A stretch of 64,000 nt of DNA from Paenibacillus wynnii (GCF_000757885.1 NZ_JQCR01000003.1:1426001-1490000), one strand, 5' to 3'. Counted from the first letter of the stretch, positions 41,687-51,517 are shown. Notes: generated by a model not told the origin, from the sequence alone. Program-made: numbers and translations.

Positions 41687-41848
41687 TTATCTGCTGCGGG
41701 CAGGGTTCCTGAACATATCCAAGAGCCCAAGCACGATGTGTGCTAGTCCGAAGCCTAGAATTCCATAGCCCCAAGCGTTTGGAGTTAAATAATAACCTAG
41801 CAAACTGACGATAACACCTAGGCCTGTTACGATCCAACTGACGGTCAT
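41687..41848 (-). CDS. Small membrane protein, 53 residues
   Basis: A short gene: ATG at 41848 preceded by AGGTG (8-9 bases). The product MTVSWIVTGLGVIVSLLGYY...GYGILGFGLAHIVLGLLDMFRNPARSR has two hydrophobic helices joined by a short polar turn and a basic C-terminus. A strong terminator lies directly behind the stop. It stands between the rodZ-like gene and yajQ. The family is not recognised; a two-helix membrane protein of unknown role. Confidence 0.7.
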   Translation of the reverse strand: MTVSWIVTGLGVIVSLLGYYLTPNAWGYGILGFGLAHIVLGLLDMFRNPARSR

Positions 41849-41926
41849 GGGAATACACCTCACTTTGGCTGTAAGAACTGTAAGTCATTCTTAGGTTATC
41901 CATAAAGTGAAAGCCTATTCCACGTT

Positions 41927-42919
41927 TTACTCACTTGTGATGCTTTCTTCCGTAGCAGTGGGCTCAGAACCCTCAGATCCTTGAGTTCCCTCGGTTGTAC
42001 CGGCTCCATCTGTTGTACCATCTACACCATCTGCCAATTCAAAAAGAATTCGGGAAGTGGATTTGCCGTCCGTCACTGTCTGTCCGTTAACGGTAATTAC
42101 AGTAGCTCGTGAATTGCCGGATTTAATATAAATCCCTTCACTACCCAGTGTAAAGACCATATTGTCTCCTGCAGCCGTATTGCCATATGAAAGCTTCTCC
42201 CCCGTGGAGTTCCCGCCTTTATACACCTCAAGCCAGCTTATCCCCGTAGCGTTGATGACAACCTCGACCGGACTTCCTGCCGGAGCGGATACATCAAAGA
42301 TGGTGGTTTTGCCTGATTTACGGCCTTCACTTAAAGTAATTGATTGTGGAGAAGGCGACAGGCTCGGTGACGGTTCTGGTGTAGTCTGTACGGAATCCCC
42401 ATTATTCCCGGTTGTTGGAGAGGCAGTCGGTTGCGCTACCCCTCCACCGGGCGCTGGAGAGGATGTCTGGGCTGTTTTGGGATCCTGCGTCGCATCTGTT
42501 ACCTTAGTTGGATCCACGGTCTGATTTCCATCGGATCCAGACTTAATAGCATACATATAAATGACAACAATAATGAGGACTGGAAAAGTCCACATAAGCA
42601 AAGTGGGCAGCCACTTGGCATTCCGTTCCGTTTCAGGCCTACGGCTGCGTTTTTGTATTACACTTTCCATGGTAGGCTCTTTAGGTGTCACAGCAACATT
42701 GCCGTGCTCCTGCATTAATTCGTCAGGGTTCACACCCACAGCTTCCGCATAGGTTTTGATAAACGCCCTTACATAAAAATCCCCCGGGAGAACTTTATAA
42801 TCCCCTGTTTCGATGGCTTCCAAATATTTTTTGCGTATCTTCGTTACTTCCTGGACATCGTCAAGACTCATCCCTTTTTGCAGACGCGCCTCCTTCAAAT
42901 GCCGGCCCAGTTCCGACAT
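41927..42919 (-). CDS. RodZ-like helix-turn-helix membrane protein (YmfM type)
   Basis: A 330-residue cell-shape-associated protein. An N-terminal cytoplasmic XRE-type helix-turn-helix (LGRHLKEARLQKGMSLDDVQEVTKI, residues 1-70) is followed by a basic segment, one membrane helix (LLMWTFPVLIIVVIYMYAI, about 107-125), a Thr/Pro/Ser-rich linker (about 140-190) and a C-terminal extracytoplasmic DUF4115-type domain (about 190-290), ending in an acidic Glu/Thr/Ser-rich tail. RodZ links MreB to the wall machinery. GAGGAGGTGATGG precedes the ATG. Confidence 0.9.
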   Translation of the reverse strand: MSELGRHLKEARLQKGMSLDDVQEVTKIRKKYLEAIETGDYKVLPGDFYVRAFIKTYAEAVGVNPDELMQEHGNVAVTPKEPTMESVIQKRSRRPETERNAKWLPTLLMWTFPVLIIVVIYMYAIKSGSDGNQTVDPTKVTDATQDPKTAQTSSPAPGGGVAQPTASPTTGNNGDSVQTTPEPSPSLSPSPQSITLSEGRKSGKTTIFDVSAPAGSPVEVVINATGISWLEVYKGGNSTGEKLSYGNTAAGDNMVFTLGSEGIYIKSGNSRATVITVNGQTVTDGKSTSRILFELADGVDGTTDGAGTTEGTQGSEGSEPTATEESITSE

Positions 42920-42944
42920 ACCATCACCTCCTCGTTAGTTTGTT

Positions 42945-43712
42945 TTATAGATCATCACTGTAGCTCGTTGTAAACGATTCATACAAAATCTCTTCATTGG
43001 GAGTGTTTCGCAGCTCAATAATGATATTAAAATCATCATAAGTGTACTCGGATTCCCGCACAAAAATATCAGGATGCTCAATAACCTTCGTGCTTGGCAT
43101 AGCCATAATCGTTTGCAACAGGTTATAGTGTTTCTCATTTGAACGTATTGTGCTTACAATTCCGTCAATAATAAACACATTGTTTGGGTTTAGCTCATCC
43201 TCGGCAAGCTGGCTGCGCACCGTTTGACGAAGCAACGTAGAGGATACAAAAGTCCATCGCTTCATGGCGCACACGCTGCCGGCAATAATAGATTCCGTCT
43301 TCCCGACACGAGGCATGCCCCTCAATCCGATAACCTGATTCCCTTCCTTCTTAAACACTTCTCCCAGAAAATCTACCAGAAGACCTAGTTCATCCCTGGT
43401 AAATCTAAATGTCTTGCGGTCATCCGAATCCCTGTCGATATAACGGCCGTGACGCACCGCCAGCTTGTCTACAAGTCGGGGTGTCCGTAGAGCCGTCACT
43501 GTAATATTATCAACTTTCTTGAGCATTTCGCCCATAAGCATAATTTTCTGATCATCATTTGTTTCCAGTAGCATACCTCGGGTTTTGCCTTCTACACCGT
43601 TAATAGTCAAAATATTGACCTCTAACATACCTAGCATGGAAGCAATATCACCCAACAGACCTGGTCTGTTTTTATGTATCTTATATTCCATATACCATTG
43701 TTTATATTCCAC
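42945..43712 (-). CDS. ymfK: YmfK family protein (DUF3388) with ACT-like N-terminus
   Basis: A 255-residue cytoplasmic protein. The N-terminal about 75 residues look like an ACT-type ligand-binding domain (HKNRPGLLGDIASMLGMLEVNILTINGVEGK). The rest is the DUF3388 region and contains a P-loop-like GMPRVGKTES near residue 132 and an acidic strand VFIIDGIVS near 180, hinting at nucleotide binding. GTG at 43712 follows GAGGTG. Bacillus YmfK occupies the same place between ymfJ and ymfM; its function is unknown. Confidence 0.88.
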   Translation of the reverse strand: MEYKQWYMEYKIHKNRPGLLGDIASMLGMLEVNILTINGVEGKTRGMLLETNDDQKIMLMGEMLKKVDNITVTALRTPRLVDKLAVRHGRYIDRDSDDRKTFRFTRDELGLLVDFLGEVFKKEGNQVIGLRGMPRVGKTESIIAGSVCAMKRWTFVSSTLLRQTVRSQLAEDELNPNNVFIIDGIVSTIRSNEKHYNLLQTIMAMPSTKVIEHPDIFVRESEYTYDDFNIIIELRNTPNEEILYESFTTSYSDDL

Positions 43713-43852
43713 TTGTACACCTCATAGATTCCTTTTCCCTGCATTTGTCACCTGTCAAAAAAAATGATAAATCGACAAAGCACTTTATTGCACGGGTCAT
43801 GTTAATGATATATAAAAAAAATTTGAAAGGCAAGGTCAGACTGTATAATTGC

Positions 43853-43880
43853 AGAAAAGCTCCCGGAAAGGGAGCTTATT
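43853..43880 (-). terminator. Terminator after ymfJ
   Basis: AAGCTCCC / GGGAGCTT hairpin with a four-base loop and TTTTC on the minus strand, right after the ymfJ stop. Confidence 0.75.
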
Positions 43881-43886
43881 CCACAG

Positions 43887-44159
43887 CTATGCGTTGTTTT
43901 TCGCCAGTTTGACCATCAGAGTAGCAATCGTATGCTTCTCTGCTGCATTACCGACATCCCACAGCTCTTTGATCGCCCGGTTTGAAGAGTTTTGCGGATC
44001 GACTTTTTTATCGAGGAATTCCCCGATTTCAAAAGCCAGCTTTGAGATTGTCTCATCGCTCATTCCGATTCTCTCCGCCTGTACGACACGTTCACCCAGA
44101 AACTTTTTCCAAGTGTCGAAATTTTTGATAACCGTTGGCCCATTCGATCCTGTTGACAT
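43887..44159 (-). CDS. ymfJ: DUF3243 family protein (YmfJ)
   Basis: A 90-residue helical protein of the DUF3243 family: NFDTWKKFLGERVVQAERIGMSDETISKLAFEIGEFLDKKVDPQN is characteristic. Function is unknown. ATG at 44159 follows AGGAGG by 7 bases; the frame extends 39 bases further without a ribosome site. It keeps the Bacillus position between ymfI and ymfK, though here ymfI is 96 bases upstream. Confidence 0.92.
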   Translation of the reverse strand: MSTGSNGPTVIKNFDTWKKFLGERVVQAERIGMSDETISKLAFEIGEFLDKKVDPQNSSNRAIKELWDVGNAAEKHTIATLMVKLAKNNA

Positions 44160-44254
44160 CTTAAATCCTCCTTCATATTTACTGAGATTTAAAAGCAACA
44201 GTTATAATATGTCCCGGGTCAAAGGTCGTTATGCTGGAGCATTTCTCCAAACGG

Positions 44255-45022
44255 TTAGGTGATCCAGCCGCCATTCGGACTGATAATCTGACCGGTAATA
44301 TATCCAGACTCAGGCAAAGCCAGAAAATAAACCAGTGATGAAATTTCTTCAGGAGACCCTAGCCGCCCTGCTGGAATTTCTTCCTCCAGCATGCGCAGCT
44401 CATCCTCCTGCAAAGTGGACAGCATTGATGTATTTACCGCTCCAGGAGCAACAGCATTAACCGTTATACCTGAAGGAGCTAATTCTTTGGCCAGGGCCTT
44501 GGTGAAGGCGTTAACGCCACCTTTGCTAGCGGAATAAGCCACTTCACAGGATGCTCCTGAAATCCCCCAGACGGAAGAAACATTTATAATTCGACCATAG
44601 CGCCCAGAAACCATATAAGGCATGAAAATTTGACTGCAAAGGAAGCTGCCTTTCAAGTTCACAGCCATGATATCATCCCATTCCTCTTCACTCAGATCGG
44701 CTAACATGCCGTAATGAGCTTTCCCTGCATTGTTAACAAGAATATCAGGCATCATTCCACTACTCTCGAGCCTCTCGGCCATACGCAGCAGCTGACTGCG
44801 GTCTCTAATATCAGCCCTTACAGTCATGACCTTAGCCCCTAGCGCCATACAGCGTCTGGCAACGTCATTAGCTGCCTCATGTGAGGTCATGTAGTGTATG
44901 ATTACATTCATTCCCACGGATGCAAAACGTTCAGCAATAGCCCCACCGATACCGCCACCACCACCGGTAACGAGCACAGTCATTTCCCCTAATGGTTTGC
45001 TGTTCTCTCCCACACCAGCCAT
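44255..45022 (-). CDS. ymfI: Short-chain dehydrogenase YmfI, EF-P 5-aminopentanone reductase
   Basis: A 255-residue SDR enzyme. The NAD(P) motif TGGGGGIGGAIA is near residue 20, NNAG near 98, catalytic Ser in INVSSVWG near 147 and YSASKGG (Tyr/Lys) near 160. In B. subtilis YmfI reduces the 5-aminopentanone group on EF-P to 5-aminopentanol, needed for swarming. ATG at 45022 is chosen: its A overlaps the ymfH stop (TAATG), with GGTGAG upstream. The last gene of the coupled ymfF-ymfH-ymfI set. Confidence 0.9.
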   Translation of the reverse strand: MAGVGENSKPLGEMTVLVTGGGGGIGGAIAERFASVGMNVIIHYMTSHEAANDVARRCMALGAKVMTVRADIRDRSQLLRMAERLESSGMMPDILVNNAGKAHYGMLADLSEEEWDDIMAVNLKGSFLCSQIFMPYMVSGRYGRIINVSSVWGISGASCEVAYSASKGGVNAFTKALAKELAPSGITVNAVAPGAVNTSMLSTLQEDELRMLEEEIPAGRLGSPEEISSLVYFLALPESGYITGQIISPNGGWIT

Positions 45023-46302
45023 TAAGGACTCACCACCAAAGATACCGCCAGCTGTTCCCAATCCACATGACTACGCAGACGTTCATTAACCTCATCAAGT
45101 GTGAGGGATTCATATACAGGAAGTACCTCGAATAAATTGCCGCCGCGGAACTGATAGCGAGTAAACTCATGAGCGATACTTTCTGGTGAATTCAGCATTC
45201 GCAGGTAGCCGCCAATTTTCTTTTTGCGGGCACGTTCGAAATCACTCTCTGCAAAACCGGACTCGAGAATAGCATCTACCTCTTCCCGGATACGCTTCAG
45301 GAGCAGATCAGGATCTTTGGTGTCCCCGCCTATTGCCGAGAATGCATATTCGGGTGAACTATTGAATTCATGACCAAAACTATCTGAAATCAGTCCCTCG
45401 TCATAAAGCTTTTGATACAAAGTAGTACTACTGCCAAATAACAGATCCAGCATCAGCTTGGTTGTTAGGTCACGACGAATAGCTGCTTCGCCTGAAATTC
45501 CCTCCACCCTTTCCTTGAAGCCGAACAAGCATTTAGGCATGGATACGGCCAGCTTGCACTCACGAACTTTTTGATCCACTGCTTGTGGTTCTTCTTCAAA
45601 TATGCGTTCAATATCGCCTTGGATCCCGTAAGACTTCGCACTTTGGTTGCTGCGAATAAGCGAAATGACTTTCTCCGGTTCTACCCCTCCGACCACAAAG
45701 AGAAGCATATTGCTCGGATGATAAAACGCGTTGTAACAGGAATACAGTGTCTCCTTTGTAATTGTCCCGATGGATTCAATCGTTCCGGCGATATCAATGT
45801 GAACTGGGTGCTTGGAATACATCGCTTCAATTAGGCCGAAATAGACACGCCAGTCAGGATTATCCGCATACATGTTGATCTCTTGGCCAATTATCCCCTT
45901 TTCCTTTTCTACATTCTCATCGGTGAAATAGGGACGCTGCACAAAGTCAACCAACGTCTCCAGATTGGTCTCAATATTCTCCGTAGCAGAGAATAAATAG
46001 ACCGTCTGGTCAAAGCTTGTAAAAGCATTTGCAGACGCACCATTGGAAGCAAAGGTAGCGAAAATATCGCCTTCCGGCTCTTCAAACATTTTATGCTCCA
46101 GAAAATGGGCGATTCCGTCAGGAACCTTTGTCTCTTCCCCTCCTGCCACATGAAAATGATTGTCTACAGAACCGTATTTCGTTGCAAAAGTCGCATATGT
46201 TTTACGGAATCCCGGCTTTGGCAATACATATACCCGCAGACCGTTCTCCATCACTTCGTGATAAATGGTTTCTTGGAGTCTTTCGTAATACATCTGTTCC
46301 AC
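45022..46302 (-). CDS. ymfH: M16 zinc peptidase-like protein YmfH (EF-P modification-associated)
   Basis: A 426-residue insulinase/M16-family protein. The inverted zinc motif HFLEH is present at about residues 66-70 with the distal Glu in the KGIIGQEINMY region near 140, so it is probably catalytically active. In B. subtilis ymfH with ymfF and ymfI is linked to maturation of the EF-P modification. Only 2 bases separate ymfF from this ATG, and its stop overlaps the ymfI start, so the three are one translational unit. Confidence 0.92.
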   Translation of the reverse strand: MEQMYYERLQETIYHEVMENGLRVYVLPKPGFRKTYATFATKYGSVDNHFHVAGGEETKVPDGIAHFLEHKMFEEPEGDIFATFASNGASANAFTSFDQTVYLFSATENIETNLETLVDFVQRPYFTDENVEKEKGIIGQEINMYADNPDWRVYFGLIEAMYSKHPVHIDIAGTIESIGTITKETLYSCYNAFYHPSNMLLFVVGGVEPEKVISLIRSNQSAKSYGIQGDIERIFEEEPQAVDQKVRECKLAVSMPKCLFGFKERVEGISGEAAIRRDLTTKLMLDLLFGSSTTLYQKLYDEGLISDSFGHEFNSSPEYAFSAIGGDTKDPDLLLKRIREEVDAILESGFAESDFERARKKKIGGYLRMLNSPESIAHEFTRYQFRGGNLFEVLPVYESLTLDEVNERLRSHVDWEQLAVSLVVSP

Positions 46303-46304
46303 CG

Positions 46305-47585
46305 CTATTCCTCCTTCTGCCCTGTCAGGAAATAAATCGTGTCCAGCCGAAAAGTGTCAGCGGCTGCCTTCACATCCTCTGCTCCGGTTCCTTCAACCTG
46401 ATCCATTAGCTCCTGAGTAGACCGATCTTTTCCGGAAAGCTGGCGGTTGAAATCAAACGAAATCATTTCAAATGCGGAATCCTGAATTTCAGACAGCAGA
46501 TTACGAATCATCGCTTTGGTCTGACTGAGTTCTAAATCACTGATACGGCCGGCTTTCATTTCTTCCAATTGTTTGGTAATAATATCGACCGCTTTACCGT
46601 AATTTTGAACTTCAATACCGGATTGAATCGTTCCGATCCCTTTATGACCGTCGTAGCGGGAGGAAGCATAGTAAGCAAGGCTCTCCTTCTCACGAACATT
46701 CACAAATAGCTTGGAATGAGGATAGCCACCCAAAATTCCGTTATACATCAATGCAGTGGCATACGAATCATCTTTGTATGTGATAGAGGTACGCAACCCC
46801 ATATTCAGCTTACCTTGGCTTACATCCAGTTTTTCTTCCACGGTTCGAACTTCTGTTACCGTTACTGGAGAGAATCGGGAAGTATAGTCTTTGGTTTCTG
46901 AAGTATTACGGCCGAAGTGGCGTTTCACCAGCTTCTCCACTTCCTCCGGAGTAGTGTCCCCGACCACATACAGATCCAGAATGGCACCATCCAACCAAGA
47001 ATTGTAAGATTGATACAGCTTCTCAGGTGTCAATGCATCCAAATCCGCTCTCTGCCCCAAGGGGTGGAGTCTATAAGGCTCATTCTTACACATCTCTTCG
47101 ATACATCGTTCGGCAGCATACCGGATCTTATCGTTCACAATAGACTCCAGTTTCTTACGGACCGTTTCACGTTCTGTAGCGACGTAGGACGAACGGAAAA
47201 TTCCATTCTCCAGAGCAGGGCGGGTTAATACTTCTCCCAGAAAAGCGAACGATTCACCCAGCAGACTTTCTTTGCTCTGCACAAAAGAATCATTAATCGT
47301 ATCCATCCGAAACTGAACGATTTGGTGGTCACCGCGTTTATAGACATCAAAACCAAATCCGGCTCCGTAGAGCTCCTCCAGCCTTTCGCGAAACTGAGTA
47401 GTCTCAGGATAAGAGGCAGTCCCTCTGCGAAGTACAAAAGGAACTAGCGCGGTTGAGGTTACAGTCTCCTCTGCAAGCGGAACACCGGCATAAAGTGAGA
47501 TGGCGAAGGTTTTGAACGCTTTAGTTGGCAATACGTGAATACGCATGCCTGCAGCGTTACCATGCTGAAAACCATTATTATTCAA
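46305..47585 (-). CDS. ymfF: M16 peptidase-like protein YmfF (non-catalytic partner)
   Basis: A 426-residue M16-family protein lacking the HxxEH zinc motif (the corresponding place reads VPFVLRRGT), so it is expected to act as the non-catalytic partner of YmfH, as in other two-subunit M16 enzymes. A C-terminal R/Y-type region (REKESLAYYASSRYDGHKG) is kept. TTG at 47585 is chosen because AAAGGAG lies 8 bases upstream. It is the first gene of the ymfF-ymfH-ymfI unit. Confidence 0.9.
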   Translation of the reverse strand: MNNNGFQHGNAAGMRIHVLPTKAFKTFAISLYAGVPLAEETVTSTALVPFVLRRGTASYPETTQFRERLEELYGAGFGFDVYKRGDHQIVQFRMDTINDSFVQSKESLLGESFAFLGEVLTRPALENGIFRSSYVATERETVRKKLESIVNDKIRYAAERCIEEMCKNEPYRLHPLGQRADLDALTPEKLYQSYNSWLDGAILDLYVVGDTTPEEVEKLVKRHFGRNTSETKDYTSRFSPVTVTEVRTVEEKLDVSQGKLNMGLRTSITYKDDSYATALMYNGILGGYPHSKLFVNVREKESLAYYASSRYDGHKGIGTIQSGIEVQNYGKAVDIITKQLEEMKAGRISDLELSQTKAMIRNLLSEIQDSAFEMISFDFNRQLSGKDRSTQELMDQVEGTGAEDVKAAADTFRLDTIYFLTGQKEE

Positions 47586-47669
47586 GTCCAAAACTCCTTT
47601 ACGGCGTGAATAGGTGCTATAGATCATTTTATGAAGTAATATCCATTCTAAACCATTCCAAAGTAAGGA

Positions 47670-47697
47670 AGCAACCGGAAGTCCAGTTCCGATTGCT
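47670..47697 (-). terminator. Possible terminator after sleB
   Basis: GCAATCGGAA / TTCCGGTTGC hairpin with a six-base loop, then TTCCTT; located 18 bases beyond the sleB stop. Confidence 0.5.
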
Positions 47698-47714
47698 CCT
47701 TTGAAGGTGATATT

Positions 47715-48572
47715 TTACATACAGAAAATATGCTCACCAATTGTCTTGACCTGCGGGCGGCTCCAAATCCACTTGGATGTTGCTGTACGGGGATTAAAAT
47801 AATAGATGCATCCTCCTGACGGATCCCAGCCGCTTAATGCCTGCTGTACCGCCTTACGTGCCTGTACGTTAGGTTCCAGGTAAATTTGGCCGTCAGCCAC
47901 AGCTGTGAAAGCTCCTGGCTGGAATATAACCCCTGAAGGTGTTTTAGGAAAACTCGGGGATTTCACCCGATTAAGGATAACCGCAGCAACAGCAACTTGT
48001 CCTTCAAATGGCTCCCCTCTAGCCTCACCATACACGGCATTCGCCATAATCTTCAGATCATTTTCAGATAGTCCCATTGCATTACCTGAAGATAATTTGG
48101 CTGTACTTGTTGTAGTGGTTTTTTTAGCCGTAGCGGCCTTCTTTCCTGCACCACCCGCAGCCGTTTTTGGCTCGGTAGGTCTCCAGTTCTTAGTGGCGTT
48201 ATATAGCTTCAGTTTTGTTTTGGCTCCTACGACTCCATCTGCCTTTATGCCAAACTTCCATTGAAACCATTTGACGGATTTCAGTGTTATAGGACCGTAT
48301 TGACTGTCTATTTTTCCGGCATAGAATCCTAAATGCTTCAGCCTTCCCTGAAGTTCATATACATCTTGACCTTTGGCTCCGTATTTAACCAGAGTAGTAC
48401 TAAAAGCTGGAAGCGCCTCTTCAAAAGCGGCTTGTGGTGAGCCGTTAGACTCTGACATAGTTTGGTTCTTATTCTTAATTCCGTCTTGTTCCCCATACCA
48501 TTGAACAGTAAGCGGTCCTGCAGTTAATGCAAGGGTCAATATGGTAAGTATCCACATCTTTTGTTTCTTCAT
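47715..48572 (-). CDS. sleB: Spore cortex-lytic enzyme SleB-type
   Basis: A 285-residue exported lytic transglycosylase that degrades cortex peptidoglycan during germination. Signal/anchor sequence at residues 1-25, a peptidoglycan-binding domain (about 62-125; LQGRLKHLGFYAGKIDSQYGPITLKSVKWFQ), a Lys/Thr/Ala-rich linker, and a SleB/Hydrolase_2 catalytic domain (about 170-285; MANAVYGEARGEPFEGQVAVAAVILNRV, catalytic Glu). No YpeB gene is adjacent. A sigma-G/F-type promoter lies upstream, so it is made in the forespore. Confidence 0.93.
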   Translation of the reverse strand: MKKQKMWILTILTLALTAGPLTVQWYGEQDGIKNKNQTMSESNGSPQAAFEEALPAFSTTLVKYGAKGQDVYELQGRLKHLGFYAGKIDSQYGPITLKSVKWFQWKFGIKADGVVGAKTKLKLYNATKNWRPTEPKTAAGGAGKKAATAKKTTTTSTAKLSSGNAMGLSENDLKIMANAVYGEARGEPFEGQVAVAAVILNRVKSPSFPKTPSGVIFQPGAFTAVADGQIYLEPNVQARKAVQQALSGWDPSGGCIYYFNPRTATSKWIWSRPQVKTIGEHIFCM

Positions 48573-48622
48573 AGGGGTTCGCTCTACCTTTCTCTTGTAG
48601 ATTCTGCATGAATGGCTAAAGT

Positions 48623-48652
48623 TATTATGACGACTGTCAACACATCCTATGC
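48623..48652 (-). promoter_or_regulatory. Forespore (sigma-G/F) promoter of sleB
   Basis: The minus strand reads GCATA, exactly 18 bases, then CATAATA, about 50 bases before the start codon. This fits the sigma-G consensus GnATR-N18-CATnnTA. Confidence 0.7.
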
Positions 48653-48685
48653 ACTACCTATCTAGAAAGGAGAGTTCAACAAAAA

Positions 48686-48733
48686 GAAGAAGGCTATCCC
48701 AAGCCACTTATATATTGGCTTGGGATGCCTTCT
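48686..48733 (-). terminator. Terminator after spoIIIE
   Basis: AGAAGGC..TCCCAAGCC and GGCTTGGGA..GCCTTCT long stem with a T-rich tail on the minus strand. Confidence 0.85.
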
Positions 48734-48748
48734 CCACTTATCCATGTG

Positions 48749-51400
48749 TTATGAACTGATTCGATTGTGCTGATACTGTTCCAACGAAATGAGTACCTCT
48801 CGCGGCTTACTGCCTTCATAGGAGCCGATGACTCCTCTGGCCTCCATGGAATCAATCAATCGGGCAGCACGGGTATAACCTACACGCATGCGACGCTGCA
48901 GCAGCGATACAGAGGCCTGCTTCGCCTCCAGTACTATTTGTACGGCTTGCTCATATAGCTCGTCCTGAGGCTCCTGATCCACCGTATTGGAATCATCCAC
49001 TTCCGGAACAATAGAGTCATCATAATTAGCCTCAGCTTGTCCGCTTACATACTGAACAATAGTCTCAACTTCCTGATCACTTAGGAACGCCCCTTGTACA
49101 CGAATCGGCTTGGATGATCCCATAGGCAGGAACAGCATATCTCCGCGACCCAACAGCTTCTCTGCCCCTCCCATATCCAGGATGGTACGTGAATCGACCA
49201 TAGAGGATACGCCAAAGGCTATCCGCGAAGGAATGTTAGCCTTGATAACCCCAGTAATAACATCTACTGAAGGACGTTGTGTCGCAATAATCAAGTGAAT
49301 CCCTGCAGCACGCGCCATTTGTGCAAGTCGGCAAATGGCATCTTCTACATCATTTGCGGCTACCATCATTAAGTCTGCAAGCTCGTCCACAATAACAACG
49401 ATATAAGGAAGCACAGCATCCGGGTTATCCTTCATGAGTGTATTATAGCCTTCAACATTCCGTGTCCCTGATTTGGAGAACAGCTCGTATCTCTTCTCCA
49501 TTTCTACAACGATTTTCTTGAGCGCCAGACTGGCACGCTTGGGATCCGTAACTACAGGTGCTAGCAAATGAGGAATTCCGTTATAGACGTTAAGTTCTAC
49601 CATCTTAGGATCGACCATCAGAAACTTCACTTCGTTAGGCTTAGCCTTATATAAAATACTGGCAATAATTCCGTTAATACAAACAGATTTCCCTGATCCT
49701 GTAGCACCCGCTACCAAAAGATGGGGCATTTTCGCCAGATTACCAATGATCGTCTGCCCAGAAATATCGCGTCCGAAAGCGATAGTCAGCTTCGATTCAG
49801 CCTCCTGAAAGGTCTGTGTTTCCATAACTTCGCGCATAGTTACAATAGATACCTCAGGATTTGGCACCTCAATACCAATGGCAGACTTGCCGGGAATTGG
49901 GGCCTCCATACGAATGTCTTTGGCAGCCAGTGCGAGGGCGATATCATCTGTGAGATTAACAATACGACTCACTTTCACACCGATATCCGGCTGAATTTCG
50001 TACCGGGTAACAGCAGGTCCCCTTACTACTTCAAGTACTTTGGCCCTTACACCGAAGCTCTCAAGCGTTGCCTCCAGCTTCCTAGCGGTTTGCATATAAT
50101 CATTCTGATCACCGGCTTTACCCGCATTACTCGGCTTGGTCAACAGACGGAAAGGCGGAAGCTTGTAAGGTTTAGGTGGCGGCGGAAGCGGAGGTGAAAT
50201 AACTAATTCCTCCTCAACTGCAGAACTACCTAATGGATCAATTACATTCTTGTCTCCAAAATCCTCTAAGTGATTAAGAGCTGCTAATTCCTCTGGAGAG
50301 ATCTCCGGTTCATGAGCCACTGCTCCACTTCGTGCAGTCGGTGAGAACTCACTCCATTCTTCGCGGTCCTCCTGACTTAACCCTTCTGAACGTATATGCT
50401 CGAAGAAATCCCGGATGATTGGCGTTACCGGTTCCAGATCATCGTCAATAAGCTCATTCTCGTTGTCCAAAGGTCCGATAGTCGGAGCTGCCCCACCGGT
50501 TAATCCTGTGATAATAGGACCCGTCTGACCCGATAGCTCCTGTTCAGATTCATCATCCTCTAAATGGTCCGTCTCACTTCTTGTATTAAGCGAACCGGAT
50601 GTCCACTGTGCCAACCTTTTGAAGAAAAGGGGCTGTCTGCGATTCGGCAAAGGTTGTCCACCTTCATTGTAATCCTCATCATCATCCAGATCGTCATCCT
50701 GAATAACAGGTTCTTTCTTGCCTTTCCCCGCTCGTGTGCTGGTTACAGGAACGGCTTGTGGTCGATTAGCTGCTCGAAGCCGAATGCTTTCAATCAGCTT
50801 AACCGTACGTTGGCGAAACAGCCCAAATAGTTCAACGTAAGAAAGGTTCGTAATCAGCATAAAGCTGATGGCCAGCATTACAATCATCAATAGCTTTGCA
50901 CCCAGGTTCCCGAACAGCCAGAGGAGGGCTGCATACTCAAGAGCTCCAAGATATCCTCCGCTGATATCTTTGCCCAGCATAAACACTTCGCTGCTGTTAG
51001 AGGTTGGTGACAGTGCCCCGTTAAGATCATTATGTATTTGTGAAAGGACATTATTCGGATGGAGCATGGATAACGGTCCCAGCTTCTGCTCCATGGAAGA
51101 GATGCTGCTCATAAGACACATAGACAGCACAAGAAGAACCACACCGGATTGGCGGCTGTTCCAAGAGGAAGGCCACTTGCGGTGAATCATGACCATAAGA
51201 CCGTAGAATATACCTATAAGAGGCAGGATGAAATAAAATCGGCCCAATAAATATCCGGCCATACTTGAAAGAGAACGGCCCACCGCCGCTTCCCCTGATA
51301 ATGCTATGACAGAAATGGTGATTAATAATATCCCATATATTTCATATTTTAAAACGCTACCAAGCAGCACTTTTTTCTTTTTCTTTTTTCTTTTTGCCAC
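48749..51400 (-). CDS. spoIIIE: DNA translocase SpoIIIE/FtsK
   Basis: An 883-residue septal DNA pump that moves chromosomes into the forespore or clears DNA from division septa. Basic N-terminus (AKRKKKKKK), four membrane helices (about residues 20-190), a long acidic linker (about 220-420), then the FtsK motor: Walker A GATGSGKS near 560, Walker [13 protein letters not shown] near 645, and a C-terminal gamma winged helix ([21 protein letters not shown]). GTG at 51400 is chosen over upstream ATGs because GGGGGTG lies 6-7 bases before it. Confidence 0.95.
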   Translation of the reverse strand: MAKRKKKKKKVLLGSVLKYEIYGILLITISVIALSGEAAVGRSLSSMAGYLLGRFYFILPLIGIFYGLMVMIHRKWPSSWNSRQSGVVLLVLSMCLMSSISSMEQKLGPLSMLHPNNVLSQIHNDLNGALSPTSNSSEVFMLGKDISGGYLGALEYAALLWLFGNLGAKLLMIVMLAISFMLITNLSYVELFGLFRQRTVKLIESIRLRAANRPQAVPVTSTRAGKGKKEPVIQDDDLDDDEDYNEGGQPLPNRRQPLFFKRLAQWTSGSLNTRSETDHLEDDESEQELSGQTGPIITGLTGGAAPTIGPLDNENELIDDDLEPVTPIIRDFFEHIRSEGLSQEDREEWSEFSPTARSGAVAHEPEISPEELAALNHLEDFGDKNVIDPLGSSAVEEELVISPPLPPPPKPYKLPPFRLLTKPSNAGKAGDQNDYMQTARKLEATLESFGVRAKVLEVVRGPAVTRYEIQPDIGVKVSRIVNLTDDIALALAAKDIRMEAPIPGKSAIGIEVPNPEVSIVTMREVMETQTFQEAESKLTIAFGRDISGQTIIGNLAKMPHLLVAGATGSGKSVCINGIIASILYKAKPNEVKFLMVDPKMVELNVYNGIPHLLAPVVTDPKRASLALKKIVVEMEKRYELFSKSGTRNVEGYNTLMKDNPDAVLPYIVVIVDELADLMMVAANDVEDAICRLAQMARAAGIHLIIATQRPSVDVITGVIKANIPSRIAFGVSSMVDSRTILDMGGAEKLLGRGDMLFLPMGSSKPIRVQGAFLSDQEVETIVQYVSGQAEANYDDSIVPEVDDSNTVDQEPQDELYEQAVQIVLEAKQASVSLLQRRMRVGYTRAARLIDSMEARGVIGSYEGSKPREVLISLEQYQHNRISS

Positions 51401-51517
51401 AAAAGCCACCCCCAAGAACAACATTATACCATATAATGGGGTGGCGCACCTATGTTCTCTTTTGTCACAAAATGCGTTATTGTGCACTTCCCAATATCGG
51501 GTCCATATCATCCATTA

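Noticed and set aside
41527-41730. N-terminal extension of yajQ by 68 codons
   Set aside because: It crosses a strong terminator and overlaps the small membrane gene; the family N-terminus begins at 41526.
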